Notes under the pieces: generated by a model
Database searches by the model: none
The model's input: only the letters and a program-made list of their open reading frames with translations
What the model was told of the DNA's origin: nothing
Part shown: positions 1 to 7,863 of the stretch, piece after piece
Position numbering within the stretch: position 1 is the first letter of the stretch
Layout of the letters: each line of letters starts with the position of its first letter
Made by a program: the position numbers and the translations under genes
Source: an uncultured Nonlabens sp.
GTDB taxonomy: Bacteria > Bacteroidota > Bacteroidia > Flavobacteriales > Flavobacteriaceae
Assembly: GCA_947491755.1 (NCBI GenBank)
Contig: CANLKV010000002.1
Span: 434,001 to 498,000, forward strand
Direction: 5' to 3'
DNA: 64,000 nt

Positions 1-2
1 GC

Positions 3-590
3 TTTACAAAAAGCGCAGTGGCTCGTCTTATGGATGAAAAAAAGCAAGATTCCTATCGCATTATTGATATAGGTTGTAGCGATGGTGCTATGTTGCGCTA
101 TTTAAGTGAACAACTTCCGCTGCAACAGTTGGATCTGCTGGGACTGGATTTAAGCCCTAGATCCATAGAACAGGCCCGTGAGAAAAGTAAGGAGTACGAT
201 AATGTTAGCTTCCGCGTAAGCGATATTTTTACCACGCCATTACAAGACATACAATGCGATATCGTTATTTTGAGTCTGACGCTGCACCATTTTGCTGAAG
301 AGGATATCTTAAAATTTATAGCTCGTTTTCAAGAAATGGCTCGAATAGGAATCGTTATAAATGATTTACATCGCAGCCGCATTGCCTACTCCTTTTTTAA
401 ATTATTAAGTCCTATTTTTATAAGAAATGAAATTTCTATTCACGATGGATTAATTTCAATTGCTTCTGGTTTTAAGCGGTCAGACTTTAAGCGCTACGCG
501 CAACAACTACAAATTCAAAATGACCTAGTAGAATGGAAGTGGTCGTTCCGGTTTATATGGATCATCCCAACTTATGAGCGTAACAATTAA
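3..590 (+). CDS. SAM-dependent methyltransferase, 5' end outside window
   Basis: A class I methyltransferase that probably methylates the polyketide made by the next gene; this role is inferred from position. Motif I is visible as IDIGCSDG, about 16 residues after a possible GTG at 18, followed by a second acidic motif LLGLDLSPRSIEQA. The reading frame is open back to base 3 with no stop, so the GTG at 18 is probably internal and the true start lies upstream. The gene overlaps the polyketide synthase start by 17 bases, which implies co-translation. A degenerate copy of the dispersed palindrome lies inside it (207-222). The substrate cannot be told from the sequence. Confidence 0.85.
   Translation, partial: FTKSAVARLMDEKKQDSYRIIDIGCSDGAMLRYLSEQLPLQQLDLLGLDLSPRSIEQAREKSKEYDNVSFRVSDIFTTPLQDIQCDIVILSLTLHHFAEEDILKFIARFQEMARIGIVINDLHRSRIAYSFFKLLSPIFIRNEISIHDGLISIASGFKRSDFKRYAQQLQIQNDLVEWKWSFRFIWIIPTYERNN
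207..222. repeat. Dispersed palindrome, degenerate copy
   Basis: Degenerate copy of the 16-bp palindrome CGCTTTCGCGAAAGCG inside the methyltransferase gene; reads AGCTTCCGCGTAAGCG. Confidence 0.5.
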
Positions 591-1629
591 AACCGTTGCT
601 ACGGTAACACCGCCTTATTTTAAAGAGACTAAGGATATATTGCCCTTTGTGGAAACGTGGTTGTCAGATCAGGACGATCGCCTGCGCCGCAAAACCCTTA
701 AGATATTTGAGGGGGCAGCTGTAGACCGCCGTTATTCCATCATGGATCCACAGGAAGTTTTCACTAGAACCTCTTTTCAAGATCGCAATGATATTTACAA
801 AAGAGAGGTAGTACCTCTGGCTAAAAGAGCTGTAGAAAATGCCCTTAATAAAGCACAATGGAGGCCTCAGGATTTAGATTACATCATTACAGTAAGCTGT
901 ACTGGCATTATGATCCCAAGTATTGATGCCTACTTAATTAATGAAATGGACATGCGCCATGATATAGTAAGATTGCCGGTGACTGAAATGGGTTGTGTTG
1001 CTGGAATTTCTGGGTTGATCTATGCCGATAATTTTTTGAGAGCTAATCCAGGAAAGCGCGCTGCTGTCATTGCTGTAGAGGCGCCTACCGCCACCTTTCA
1101 GCTAGATGATTATTCTATGGCAAATATGGTAAGTGCAGCGATTTTTGGCGATGGATGTGCCTGCGTACTGCTTAGTTCCAACATCGAGGATGAAGGCCCG
1201 CAAATTGTGGGACACCAGATGTATCATTTTGCAAATGCTACCCGCATGATGGGTTTTGATCTGGTCAATAGTGGCCTGCAAATGGTGCTGGATAAAGAGG
1301 TCCCACAGACTATAGCAAATCATTTTCCGCTTATCATTCATCCATTTTTAAAACAATTTGATTTAACAATTGCAGACATTGATCACTTGGTTTTTCATCC
1401 TGGAGGTAAAAAAATTGTTCAGACAGTAGAAGCTCTATTCAGTGATTTAGGTAAAAATATTAATGATACAAAAGAAGTCCTACGCCTTTATGGCAATATG
1501 AGTAGTGCTACCGTACTATTTGTTTTGGATCGATTTATGAATAGTGACACGGTGTGTAAAGGAGATAAGGGATTGATGCTTAGCTTCGGCCCAGGGTTCA
1601 CCGCTCAACGTATATTATTAGAATGGTAG
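574..1629 (+). CDS. Type III polyketide synthase (chalcone/stilbene synthase family)
   Basis: A 351-residue thiolase-fold enzyme that extends an acyl starter with malonyl units and cyclises the product, typically to alkylpyrones, alkylresorcinols or phloroglucinols. The catalytic triad is complete: Cys141 in TEMGCVAGISG, His275 in VFHPGGKK, Asn308 in LYGNMSSATV; the C-terminal loop LSFGPGF is also present. The length is slightly below the usual 360-400. It starts inside the methyltransferase gene and its stop overlaps the start of the following SDR, so the three are tightly coupled. With a ketosynthase, dehydratase, enoyl reductase and ACP next door, the starter is probably a purpose-made acyl chain (inference). 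The product is unknown. Confidence 0.93.
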   Translation: MSVTIKTVATVTPPYFKETKDILPFVETWLSDQDDRLRRKTLKIFEGAAVDRRYSIMDPQEVFTRTSFQDRNDIYKREVVPLAKRAVENALNKAQWRPQDLDYIITVSCTGIMIPSIDAYLINEMDMRHDIVRLPVTEMGCVAGISGLIYADNFLRANPGKRAAVIAVEAPTATFQLDDYSMANMVSAAIFGDGCACVLLSSNIEDEGPQIVGHQMYHFANATRMMGFDLVNSGLQMVLDKEVPQTIANHFPLIIHPFLKQFDLTIADIDHLVFHPGGKKIVQTVEALFSDLGKNINDTKEVLRLYGNMSSATVLFVLDRFMNSDTVCKGDKGLMLSFGPGFTAQRILLEW

Positions 1630-2402
1630 CAGATTTACAGCAGCATTACGGATTAATTCTAGGGGGCAGTAGTGGCTTGGGTTATGCTACTGCAGTAAAA
1701 TGTGCACAACACGGTATGCGCCTGATTATAATTTACCGTGCCTCGCGTATGCAAATGCCAGAAATAACAACTGCCTTTGAACGATTAAAAAATTACCACC
1801 AGCATTTATTTCTCAATGCAGATGCTATTCATCCTACCAAAGTTGATAACATAATTGATCAAATTGAAGACTATTTGAACGGCGATCGCATTTACCTGCT
1901 ATTGCATAGCATCTCAAAGGGTAATGTAAAACCCATGATAAGTGATCAAGGCTTATCTAGTGCAGACTTTGAACAAACAGTATTTTCAATGGGCATCAGT
2001 CTATATCACTGGGCAAAAATACTTGTTGATAAAAATATGTTGTCACGACCGGCACGTATTTTAAGTTTTACCAGCGAGGGAAACAACCGACCCATGCCTG
2101 GATATGCGGCTGTAAGTGCTGCAAAAAATACACTCGAGTCTATAACACGTAGCATGGCGATCGAGTTTGCTGGATTGGGAATTACGGCAAATTGCATACA
2201 GCCAGGTATCACAGACACCGCTAGTTTGCGCCGTATTCCACAGGTAGAGCTATTGATAGAAAATGCGTTATCTCGTAACCCCATGAAGCGATTAACCACC
2301 CCAGTAGATGTGGCAAATGTGGTGTATCTCATGTGCCGTCCAGAGTCAAACTTCATCAACGGGACTATTATTAAAGTCGACGGTGGCGAGTCATTACAAT
2401 AA
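1623..2402 (+). CDS. Short-chain dehydrogenase, enoyl-ACP reductase type
   Basis: A 259-residue Rossmann-fold SDR. The nucleotide-binding motif GGSSGLG lies at residues 14-20. The likely catalytic pair is Tyr161 and Lys168, spaced Y-x6-K as in FabI/FabL enoyl reductases rather than the Y-x3-K of ketoreductases. The C-terminus ends in INGTIIKVDGG, as in FabI/FabG proteins. It therefore probably reduces the enoyl intermediate produced by the adjacent dehydratase (inference). Its ATG (1623) overlaps the polyketide synthase stop, and only a few bases separate it from the dehydratase. No ketoreductase of the Y-x3-K type is visible nearby; the primary FabG could serve. Confidence 0.85.
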   Translation: MVADLQQHYGLILGGSSGLGYATAVKCAQHGMRLIIIYRASRMQMPEITTAFERLKNYHQHLFLNADAIHPTKVDNIIDQIEDYLNGDRIYLLLHSISKGNVKPMISDQGLSSADFEQTVFSMGISLYHWAKILVDKNMLSRPARILSFTSEGNNRPMPGYAAVSAAKNTLESITRSMAIEFAGLGITANCIQPGITDTASLRRIPQVELLIENALSRNPMKRLTTPVDVANVVYLMCRPESNFINGTIIKVDGGESLQ

Positions 2403-2405
2403 TTT

Positions 2406-2846
2406 ATGCTGTTATCAGAACTAGATAAAATTGTAGCAAACCTTCCTTATGGCGAGGGCTTTAAATTTGTTGATCAACTACTGGAAATAAGCGAAGGTCA
2501 TGTTATAGGAGTATACCGCTTCCGCGAAAGCGAGTTTTTTTACAAACATCATTTTAAGCATCAGCCTATAACACCTGGTGTAATCTTGCAAGAATGCATG
2601 GCGCAGATAGGGCTTGCCTGTTTAGGCAGTTATCTTACTAAAGATGATAAACAGTACCAGGGTTTTGTATTTACTGAGGCTCATATAAATTTTTTGAGTC
2701 AAGTCCCACCAGAAACAACGGTTGTCGTAACTGCAAAAAAAGAATATTTCAGATTTGGCAAGCTCAAAATCATTACCCAGATGGTAAATGAACATGGGCA
2801 GAAAATTGCCGAAGGCTGGATGAGTGGTATCGCAATCAGAGAATAA
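2406..2846 (+). CDS. FabZ-like 3-hydroxyacyl-ACP dehydratase
   Basis: A 146-residue hot-dog-fold protein. The active-site segment resembles FabZ: KHHF (probable catalytic His49), then PITPGVILQECMAQ with Glu63. It would dehydrate 3-hydroxyacyl-ACP in the dedicated chain-building line. It starts three bases after the SDR stop. A one-mismatch copy of the dispersed palindrome (2517-2532) lies inside the gene and encodes the RFRES segment at about residues 38-42, just before the active-site region. A 120-base gap follows before the ketosynthase, so the cluster may use a second promoter there, but I see no clear box. Confidence 0.88.
   Translation: MLLSELDKIVANLPYGEGFKFVDQLLEISEGHVIGVYRFRESEFFYKHHFKHQPITPGVILQECMAQIGLACLGSYLTKDDKQYQGFVFTEAHINFLSQVPPETTVVVTAKKEYFRFGKLKIITQMVNEHGQKIAEGWMSGIAIRE
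2517..2532. repeat. Dispersed palindrome, 1 mismatch
   Basis: CGCTTCCGCGAAAGCG within the dehydratase gene, encoding RFRES. Confidence 0.85.
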
Positions 2847-2966
2847 CTGCTATATCTATTGTAAAAATACGGGCATATCTGTATGGATGAGCGATTGTTG
2901 TTTAATTCATAAATAGATCGGCATTTTTTATCGACACCGGCAAATTGTTTTATAGATTAGTATCCT

Positions 2967-4253
2967 ATGAGCAATCGTAAATTAGAGCGTGTAGTAATTA
3001 CAGGGCTGGGTGTAGTCGCTCCTAATGCAGTCAATGTAGAGGAGTTTCACAACGCTTTACAGACAGGTACCAGTGGTTTGCGCCATGTGAAAGAATTAGA
3101 GCGGCTCAACTTTGGGTGTCAAGTAGCGGGTACGCCCCAGCTCTCACAAGAACTGATCAACTCTCATCTTACGCCATTACAACAGCGTGGTTTTAATGCC
3201 AGCGGTATGTTATATGGTATTATTGCTGGAAAAGAGGCTTATGCAGATGCTGGACTCACTCTAGCTGCTCAGGATGATGCCTTGATGGATTTTGGTATTA
3301 TCATGGGTACCGGTCAAAGCGGCGGTGCAAAATATAGAGAAGCCATTCATTTAATTGATGAAGGTAAGGTGCGCAGGCTGGGTAGCACAAGTGTAATACA
3401 AACCATGAGCAGCGGTATAAGTGCCTGGCTAGCTGGCGAGTTGGGTGCTGGTAATCTGGTGACCAGCAATTCTAGTGCGTGCTCTACAGGTACAGAAGCC
3501 TTAATCATGGGTTATGAGCGCATCAGACAAGGAAAGGCAAAACAAATGCTAGTAGGAGCCACTAGCGATTCAGGCCCATACATCTGGGGTGGTTTTGATG
3601 CCATGCGTATTTTACCAACGGGTTATAATGATGATCCTACAGCAGCCAGCAGGCCGTTCTCTAGCGATGCAGCGGGCTTTGTCCCAGGATCCGGTGCTGG
3701 CGCTCTAGTATTAGAAAGTCTATCGTCTGCTATTGATCGAAGGGCAACAATCTATGCAGAAGTTTCTGGAGGGGCTTTAAATGCTGGCGGTCATCGTGGT
3801 GACGGCAGTATGACAGCGCCTAATGGTGCAGCAGTACAGCGCGTTATACGCATGGCTCTAAATGATGCAAATGTTGCAGCAAACCAGATAGATGTAATTA
3901 ATGGACATATGACCGCCACTGGAAAAGACGCCTATGAAGTTAACAATTGGGTCAAAGCATTAGAACGATCAGGGTCTACATTTCCATGGATGAATAGCTT
4001 TAAATCTTCTATAGGTCACTGTCTCGCTGCCGCTGGTGCGATCGAATTAATAGGATGTGTTTTGCAATTGCAGCGTGGCACCATTTATCAAAATAATAAT
4101 ATTAACTCTTTGCATAAAGATATTGCAGCCGTGGTAGATCCAGGTCGTATTCCCACCACTACAATAGATTTAGATATTCAATATCTTATGAAAGCAAGCT
4201 TCGGTTTCGGAGACGTAAATGCCTGTGTGGTCCTTAAAAAATACGAATCTTAA
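2967..4253 (+). CDS. FabF-like beta-ketoacyl-ACP synthase
   Basis: A 428-residue condensing enzyme. The Cys-His-His set is complete: Cys172 in NSSACSTGTEAL, His314 in INGHMTATGKD, and Lys346/His351 in SFKSSIGHCLAAAGAIE; SRPFSSDAAGFVPGSGAGALVLE near residue 230 is typical of the family. It differs from housekeeping FabF, where the second motif usually reads AHGTST; here it is GHMTAT. With the ACP 33 bases downstream and the DH and ER upstream, it probably builds the acyl starter for the type III enzyme. This ancillary role is inferred from context. Confidence 0.9.
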   Translation: MSNRKLERVVITGLGVVAPNAVNVEEFHNALQTGTSGLRHVKELERLNFGCQVAGTPQLSQELINSHLTPLQQRGFNASGMLYGIIAGKEAYADAGLTLAAQDDALMDFGIIMGTGQSGGAKYREAIHLIDEGKVRRLGSTSVIQTMSSGISAWLAGELGAGNLVTSNSSACSTGTEALIMGYERIRQGKAKQMLVGATSDSGPYIWGGFDAMRILPTGYNDDPTAASRPFSSDAAGFVPGSGAGALVLESLSSAIDRRATIYAEVSGGALNAGGHRGDGSMTAPNGAAVQRVIRMALNDANVAANQIDVINGHMTATGKDAYEVNNWVKALERSGSTFPWMNSFKSSIGHCLAAAGAIELIGCVLQLQRGTIYQNNNINSLHKDIAAVVDPGRIPTTTIDLDIQYLMKASFGFGDVNACVVLKKYES

Positions 4254-4286
4254 CATAGCAATATAATTATATAGCCGTTACATAAA

Positions 4287-4544
4287 ATGAAAATGACAAC
4301 AACTGAAATTCAAGACCAATTATTTGCCATAGTAAAAATATACCTCCCTCAAGATGTCGATGCAAGCGCCATTAATAAAGACAGTCATCTCATGAATGAT
4401 TTAAATATTAATAGCGCTCACCTGGTAGATATTGCACTCGATGTAGAAGATGCTTTTGATATCACACTGGACGAAAAAGATATGGAAGCTATGCAAACAG
4501 TTGATGATGCAATACAAATTGTAAAAACCAAAACCACTGGATGA
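4287..4544 (+). CDS. Acyl carrier protein, divergent
   Basis: An 85-residue acidic helical carrier protein placed directly after the ketosynthase. The phosphopantetheine attachment site appears to be Ser43 in NINSAHLVDIALDVEDAF; the usual DSL tripeptide is replaced by NSA, while the following LV-(D/E)-x-ALDVEDAF helix is normal. It probably carries the growing chain for the KS/DH/ER enzymes and hands it to the type III synthase. The altered motif suggests a dedicated carrier rather than the primary AcpP. A start two codons later (Met3) is also possible. Confidence 0.85.
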   Translation: MKMTTTEIQDQLFAIVKIYLPQDVDASAINKDSHLMNDLNINSAHLVDIALDVEDAFDITLDEKDMEAMQTVDDAIQIVKTKTTG

Positions 4545-4627
4545 TTACGCAGTATTTGTAACGTTAAATTGCTACCAATGCCTCCTTAAGTATTCTTAAA
4601 AACAGATCATTGCTCAGCATCGCGTTG

Positions 4628-4635
4628 TATTTTTA
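4628..4635 (+). promoter_or_regulatory. Possible -7 box for the nitroreductase gene
   Basis: TATTTTTA, one base off the Bacteroidota TAnnTTTG box, with a TTG (4610-4612) 15 bases upstream. It lies 29 bases before the nitroreductase ATG. Weak, and supported only by pattern. Confidence 0.3.
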
Positions 4636-4664
4636 AAGAAAGTAAAACTAAAACTAATAAACCT

Positions 4665-5288
4665 ATGAGCAGTGCAAAAACTGATGTCCTGAAAAATACA
4701 CCTAACGACCATAAAATACACGACCTAATTAGAAATAGATGGAGCCCTAGAAAATTTGCAGACACTCCGGTAAGCGATACCGACTTACAATCTTTATTTG
4801 AGGCAGGTAGATGGGCTGCTAGTTGTAATAACTGGCAACCGTGGAATATCGTGTGGGGTAAAAAAGGAAGTACCGTCTACGATCGCATCCTTGACGTGAT
4901 GGTAGAATTCAATCAAAACTGGGCCAAAAATGCACCGGTACTCATGCTAGGGGTTTTTGACACTAAAAATCCTAAAGGTGAGGATAATTTTCATGCGTTG
5001 CATGATTTAGGTCAGTTTGCTGCTACAATGGCTATACAAGCTCAAAGCATGGGAATTGCGATTCATCAAATGGCTGGAATCGACCACAAAAGAGCATTAA
5101 AAGAATTTAAATTTCCAGATACATATCATGTGGCCACTGCAATCGCTGTAGGCTATTACGGTGGAGAATTGTCGGATTTGCCAGAAGATTTAAAGGATGA
5201 AGAAAAGTCTGATCGTAAACGCAAAAAGCAAGATGAATTTATCTTTAATGGCGATTATGTACAACGCGCCGAAATAGACCAAAGTTAG
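4665..5288 (+). CDS. Nitroreductase family protein
   Basis: A 207-residue FMN-dependent NAD(P)H oxidoreductase of the nitroreductase fold. The N-terminal RNRWSPRKFADTPV, the FMN-region ASCNNWQPW near residue 60 and the C-terminal VATAIAVGYYG are family hallmarks. The substrate cannot be told; members reduce nitroaromatics, quinones or flavins. It lies 120 bases downstream of the ACP gene on the same strand with its own possible promoter and a strong terminator, so it is probably a separate transcription unit, though a tailoring role in the polyketide locus cannot be excluded. Confidence 0.9.
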   Translation: MSSAKTDVLKNTPNDHKIHDLIRNRWSPRKFADTPVSDTDLQSLFEAGRWAASCNNWQPWNIVWGKKGSTVYDRILDVMVEFNQNWAKNAPVLMLGVFDTKNPKGEDNFHALHDLGQFAATMAIQAQSMGIAIHQMAGIDHKRALKEFKFPDTYHVATAIAVGYYGGELSDLPEDLKDEEKSDRKRKKQDEFIFNGDYVQRAEIDQS

Positions 5289-5326
5289 ACAGAAGCCTGT
5301 AGAACTTTACTTTATCAAATAATTAA

Positions 5327-5354
5327 GGCCCTGACATAAACGTCAGGGCCTTTT
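5327..5354 (+). terminator. Rho-independent terminator after nitroreductase
   Basis: A perfect 9-bp stem, GGCCCTGAC (5327-5335) with GTCAGGGCC (5342-5350), a 6-base loop and TTTT directly after. Confidence 0.9.
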
Positions 5355-5463
5355 ATTATAATAGGCAATGTGTAGAGTAGGGGGCGCTTTAATTTCTGAA
5401 ATTGTATTCTTACTTATTTCAGAGTACCACCCTTAAGATTGACCTTATTCTAAGACGATCCAA

Positions 5464-5766
5464 TCAGGCAGATGCCAAAGATTTTTCGTGCTCCTTAAAC
5501 ATAAAGGCCAACTCAGGTTTAATAGTGGCAAAAGCTTTTTTAAAGTTAGAACCAGACTGCTCGATAACCACGCTATCATTACTTTTTAAACGTATCTGCA
5601 TTTTTAAAGTGCTGATAAGTTTATCACGGTTATCAAAAGTCCTGCTTAAAAAACAATAAACCGTTGAAATATGAGAATCATCTCCCATGAGATCTTCCAA
5701 CGAGCTGGTGATGTGCTCCTCTAACTTCTTGCTCCTTGTCAAGTGTGTATAGTTGAAGTGTACCAT
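5464..5766 (-). CDS. RaiA/HPF-like ribosome-associated protein (copy 1)
   Basis: A 100-residue protein starting MVHFNYTHLTRSKKLEEHI, matching the start of ribosome hibernation factors: a first strand, then a helix beginning S-x-x-LEEH. The protein keeps the short beta-alpha-beta length of HPF. The reading frame extends upstream to a TTG at 5805, but ATG 5766 aligns with its paralogue at 7307-7609 and has a TATATTTG box 17 bases upstream. Similarity to the second copy in the N-terminus (NYxHLT/NYQHVTGSESLE) suggests an old duplication. It likely binds the 30S subunit in slow growth, by family inference. The C-terminal half is divergent. Confidence 0.75.
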   Translation of the reverse strand: MVHFNYTHLTRSKKLEEHITSSLEDLMGDDSHISTVYCFLSRTFDNRDKLISTLKMQIRLKSNDSVVIEQSGSNFKKAFATIKPELAFMFKEHEKSLASA

Positions 5767-5783
5767 ATAAAAAATGTTTAAAT

Positions 5784-5791
5784 CAAATATA
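5784..5791 (-). promoter_or_regulatory. TATATTTG -7 box upstream of HPF copy 1
   Basis: An exact match to the Bacteroidota TAnnTTTG box, 17 bases before ATG 5766. It lies downstream of the alternative TTG (5805), which supports the shorter start. No clear -33 TTTG at the usual distance. Confidence 0.5.
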
Positions 5792-5838
5792 CCGTTTAAA
5801 CACAATTTAATATCGATAAACGACCAAATAATCGATGT

Positions 5839-6825
5839 CTAACCCGTTTTTTTCGTATTTAGTGACTCTTTAACGTCTAATCGATCCTTTTTATCTGTTT
5901 TGTAAAGGCTTGAAAAGAGCATTCCCAGGCCTAAGGCTACACAAATAACCGCAAGAGATAACCACTCAGGGAAATGAACGTGATGGACAAGGATAAGTTT
6001 AACACCTACAAATGCTAATATCGCTACCAGGCTGTAATGAATGTATTGAAACTTGTCGAGCAAATTAGACAAGAAAAAATACATACTGCGCAACCCCATT
6101 ATTGCTAGAATATTACTAGAAAACACTAGAAAGGGATCTGCAGTAATCGCAAGAATAGCCGGAATAGAATCTAATGCAAAGAGAATATCTGTAAGTTCAA
6201 TAACAATAAGAGCAAGAAACAATGGAGTAGCGATACGCTTACCCATTTTTACTACAAACATTTTTTGACCATCCAGTTGATCAGTAACAGGGAAAAGTTT
6301 TCTAGCAAATCTATAGACACGGGATTTTTCTGGATCAAACTCTTCATCATGACTGGTCAGCATATTGAACGCAGTGTACAATAAAAACGCTCCAAAGACG
6401 TAAGTCATCCAGCTTACTTGATTGATCAATGCAACACCAAAAATGATCATTACAGCTCTGAAAAAGAGAGCTCCTACAATTCCCCAAAATAGTACCCGGT
6501 GTTGAAACTTAAGAGGAATAGCAAATGATCGAAATATTACAGCGATGACAAAAATGTTATCGACGCTCAAAGACAGCTCAATTAAATAGCCTGTGACATA
6601 CTTTAAAGCAGCATTGCCTGCAGTAAGATTGTCAGGATTTGCTATCCATCCATTATCATAAATCAAATAAACCCCTCCAGTAAAAGCTAGCGCAATCCCT
6701 ACCCACAGCGCCGTATACTTTGAAGCCTCTTTTGTATCTATTACGTGCGCTTTACGATTAAAAACAAAGAGATCTAAAACTAAAAAAACACTAACAAGGA
6801 TGATAAAAGATACCCAAACGACCAT
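5839..6825 (-). CDS. TerC family integral membrane protein
   Basis: A 328-residue polytopic protein with roughly nine hydrophobic segments. The two TerC signatures are clear: ELSLSVDNIFVIAVIF and ELTDILFALDSIPAIL, with acidic residues buried in membrane helices. TerC/Alx proteins export or handle metal ions such as manganese in other bacteria; that role is assumed here. The C-terminal tail is short and rich in Lys and Asp. No tellurite-resistance partners are nearby, so it is a stand-alone TerC. Confidence 0.92.
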   Translation of the reverse strand: MVVWVSFIILVSVFLVLDLFVFNRKAHVIDTKEASKYTALWVGIALAFTGGVYLIYDNGWIANPDNLTAGNAALKYVTGYLIELSLSVDNIFVIAVIFRSFAIPLKFQHRVLFWGIVGALFFRAVMIIFGVALINQVSWMTYVFGAFLLYTAFNMLTSHDEEFDPEKSRVYRFARKLFPVTDQLDGQKMFVVKMGKRIATPLFLALIVIELTDILFALDSIPAILAITADPFLVFSSNILAIMGLRSMYFFLSNLLDKFQYIHYSLVAILAFVGVKLILVHHVHFPEWLSLAVICVALGLGMLFSSLYKTDKKDRLDVKESLNTKKTG

Positions 6826-6846
6826 AAGATTTTTTTCTATAAAGAA

Positions 6847-6878
6847 GGCTGTAAGGATGATATCATCTCCTTACAGCC
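6847..6878 (-). terminator. Hairpin terminator after the ArsC-like gene
   Basis: An 11-bp perfect stem (6847-6857 with 6868-6878) and a 10-base loop, 25 bases downstream of the ArsC-like stop. The T tract on the minus strand is short and broken. Confidence 0.7.
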
Positions 6879-6903
6879 CAGTTAATTAATACATTAAATA
6901 CAT

Positions 6904-7305
6904 TCACGGTATATCAATGGCCGCAGTATCTGGATCAAAAAGTTTTGTCATGTCGCCATAAATCTTTGCAACAATTGCCGTTTTACCGCGCATTGCAATA
7001 GGATAGATCAACATGTCTGGTTCATTTTGTAAGATTTTAATCGCACCATCATTATCAAGTGTAATATCCTTGCCGTGTTTTTGCACAAAGGTAGCATGAT
7101 CTGTGGGAATTAAATCCTTTACCTCGATATTCAAAAGATCTGCAACCTCGCTATAAATAGTACCTGTAACACGATCTTTCGATACATCTATCGCATTGAG
7201 ATTTGTATCTGCTGCTTTTGCATATGCATGGATCTCCCTGTGATTTTTTATGGTACTGTTGTACAACAATACTAGTTCACGTTTATCTGTTGCTAGAGAT
7301 ACCAT
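6904..7305 (-). CDS. ArsC/Spx-fold protein lacking the redox cysteine
   Basis: A 133-residue thioredoxin-like protein of the arsenate-reductase (ArsC/Spx) type. The C-terminal pattern, GAIKILQNEPDMLIYPIAMRGKTAIV, matches the family segment LIxxxxxxPxLIxRPI. At the N-terminus ELVLLYNSTIKNHREIHAYAK keeps the first strand and helix but has no CxxC or single Cys; the protein contains no cysteine at all, so it cannot be a classic arsenate reductase. It begins 1 base after the stop of the HPF-like gene, so the two are one operon. A ribosome- or polymerase-binding role like Spx is possible but speculative. Confidence 0.75.
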   Translation of the reverse strand: MVSLATDKRELVLLYNSTIKNHREIHAYAKAADTNLNAIDVSKDRVTGTIYSEVADLLNIEVKDLIPTDHATFVQKHGKDITLDNDGAIKILQNEPDMLIYPIAMRGKTAIVAKIYGDMTKLFDPDTAAIDIP

Positions 7306-7306
7306 A

Positions 7307-7609
7307 TTAATGTGTTGTCATTTGTGCCTTGCGCTTCTCGCATTGCTTTTTCAATTGCGACACAACTTTCGCAACTGACTCCTTAAAGGTATCATGAGAT
7401 TCCTCAGCAAATAATCGTGGTCCAGGGGCACTCAAGCGTATCTCTGTAATCATTCCAGTCTCTCTACTGGAGGTATTCTCCGTTCTAAAAAAAACATCAG
7501 CTCTGGTTACCCAGTTATATCGCTCAAAAATAGGTTTGAGCTTCTCTTCTGTAAATGCTTCTAGCGACTCGCTGCCTGTTACGTGTTGGTAATTGAAGTT
7601 TATAGACAT
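7307..7609 (-). CDS. RaiA/HPF-like ribosome hibernation protein (copy 2)
   Basis: A 100-residue protein, MSINFNYQHVTGSESLEAFTEEKLKPIFERY, closely fitting the HPF/YfiA family: N-terminal strand, helix, then VTRADVFFRTEN and EIRLSAPGPRLFAEESHDTFKESVAKVVSQLKKQ. It ends in a basic tail. The open frame reaches a GTG at 7642, but ATG 7609 is chosen because the family begins there and a TATATTTA box lies at 7627-7634. It is co-transcribed with the ArsC-fold gene. Expected to bind the ribosome A/P sites in stationary phase. Confidence 0.85.
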   Translation of the reverse strand: MSINFNYQHVTGSESLEAFTEEKLKPIFERYNWVTRADVFFRTENTSSRETGMITEIRLSAPGPRLFAEESHDTFKESVAKVVSQLKKQCEKRKAQMTTH

Positions 7610-7863
7610 ATTCGTATTGTTTTGATTAAATATAGCTTTCACAAACTGTTCTGCTCTCTAATTTAATTAATTCTTAGCAATGATTTAGTTATAATTTAAG
7701 GGATTTTACAGCATTTGAAATGCCATTTTTTACAACTCGTTTAATATCATGTAATTATAGAAACTGCTTAGATTCGAGAGAATCCGTTCACAGGTTTTGC
7801 ACAGGTACAAATGAAATACTCATTTTTATGCATTAAAAATTAGCAGGCGTATCTTAGCCCAGT

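Noticed and set aside
4665..5288. Nitroreductase as a member of the polyketide operon
   Set aside because: It has its own possible promoter and terminator and is 120 bases away; a role is possible but not shown.
5395..5423. TCTGAAAT/ATTTCAGA inverted repeat after HPF copy 1
   Set aside because: 8-bp arms with a 13-base loop but no T run; too weak to list as a terminator.
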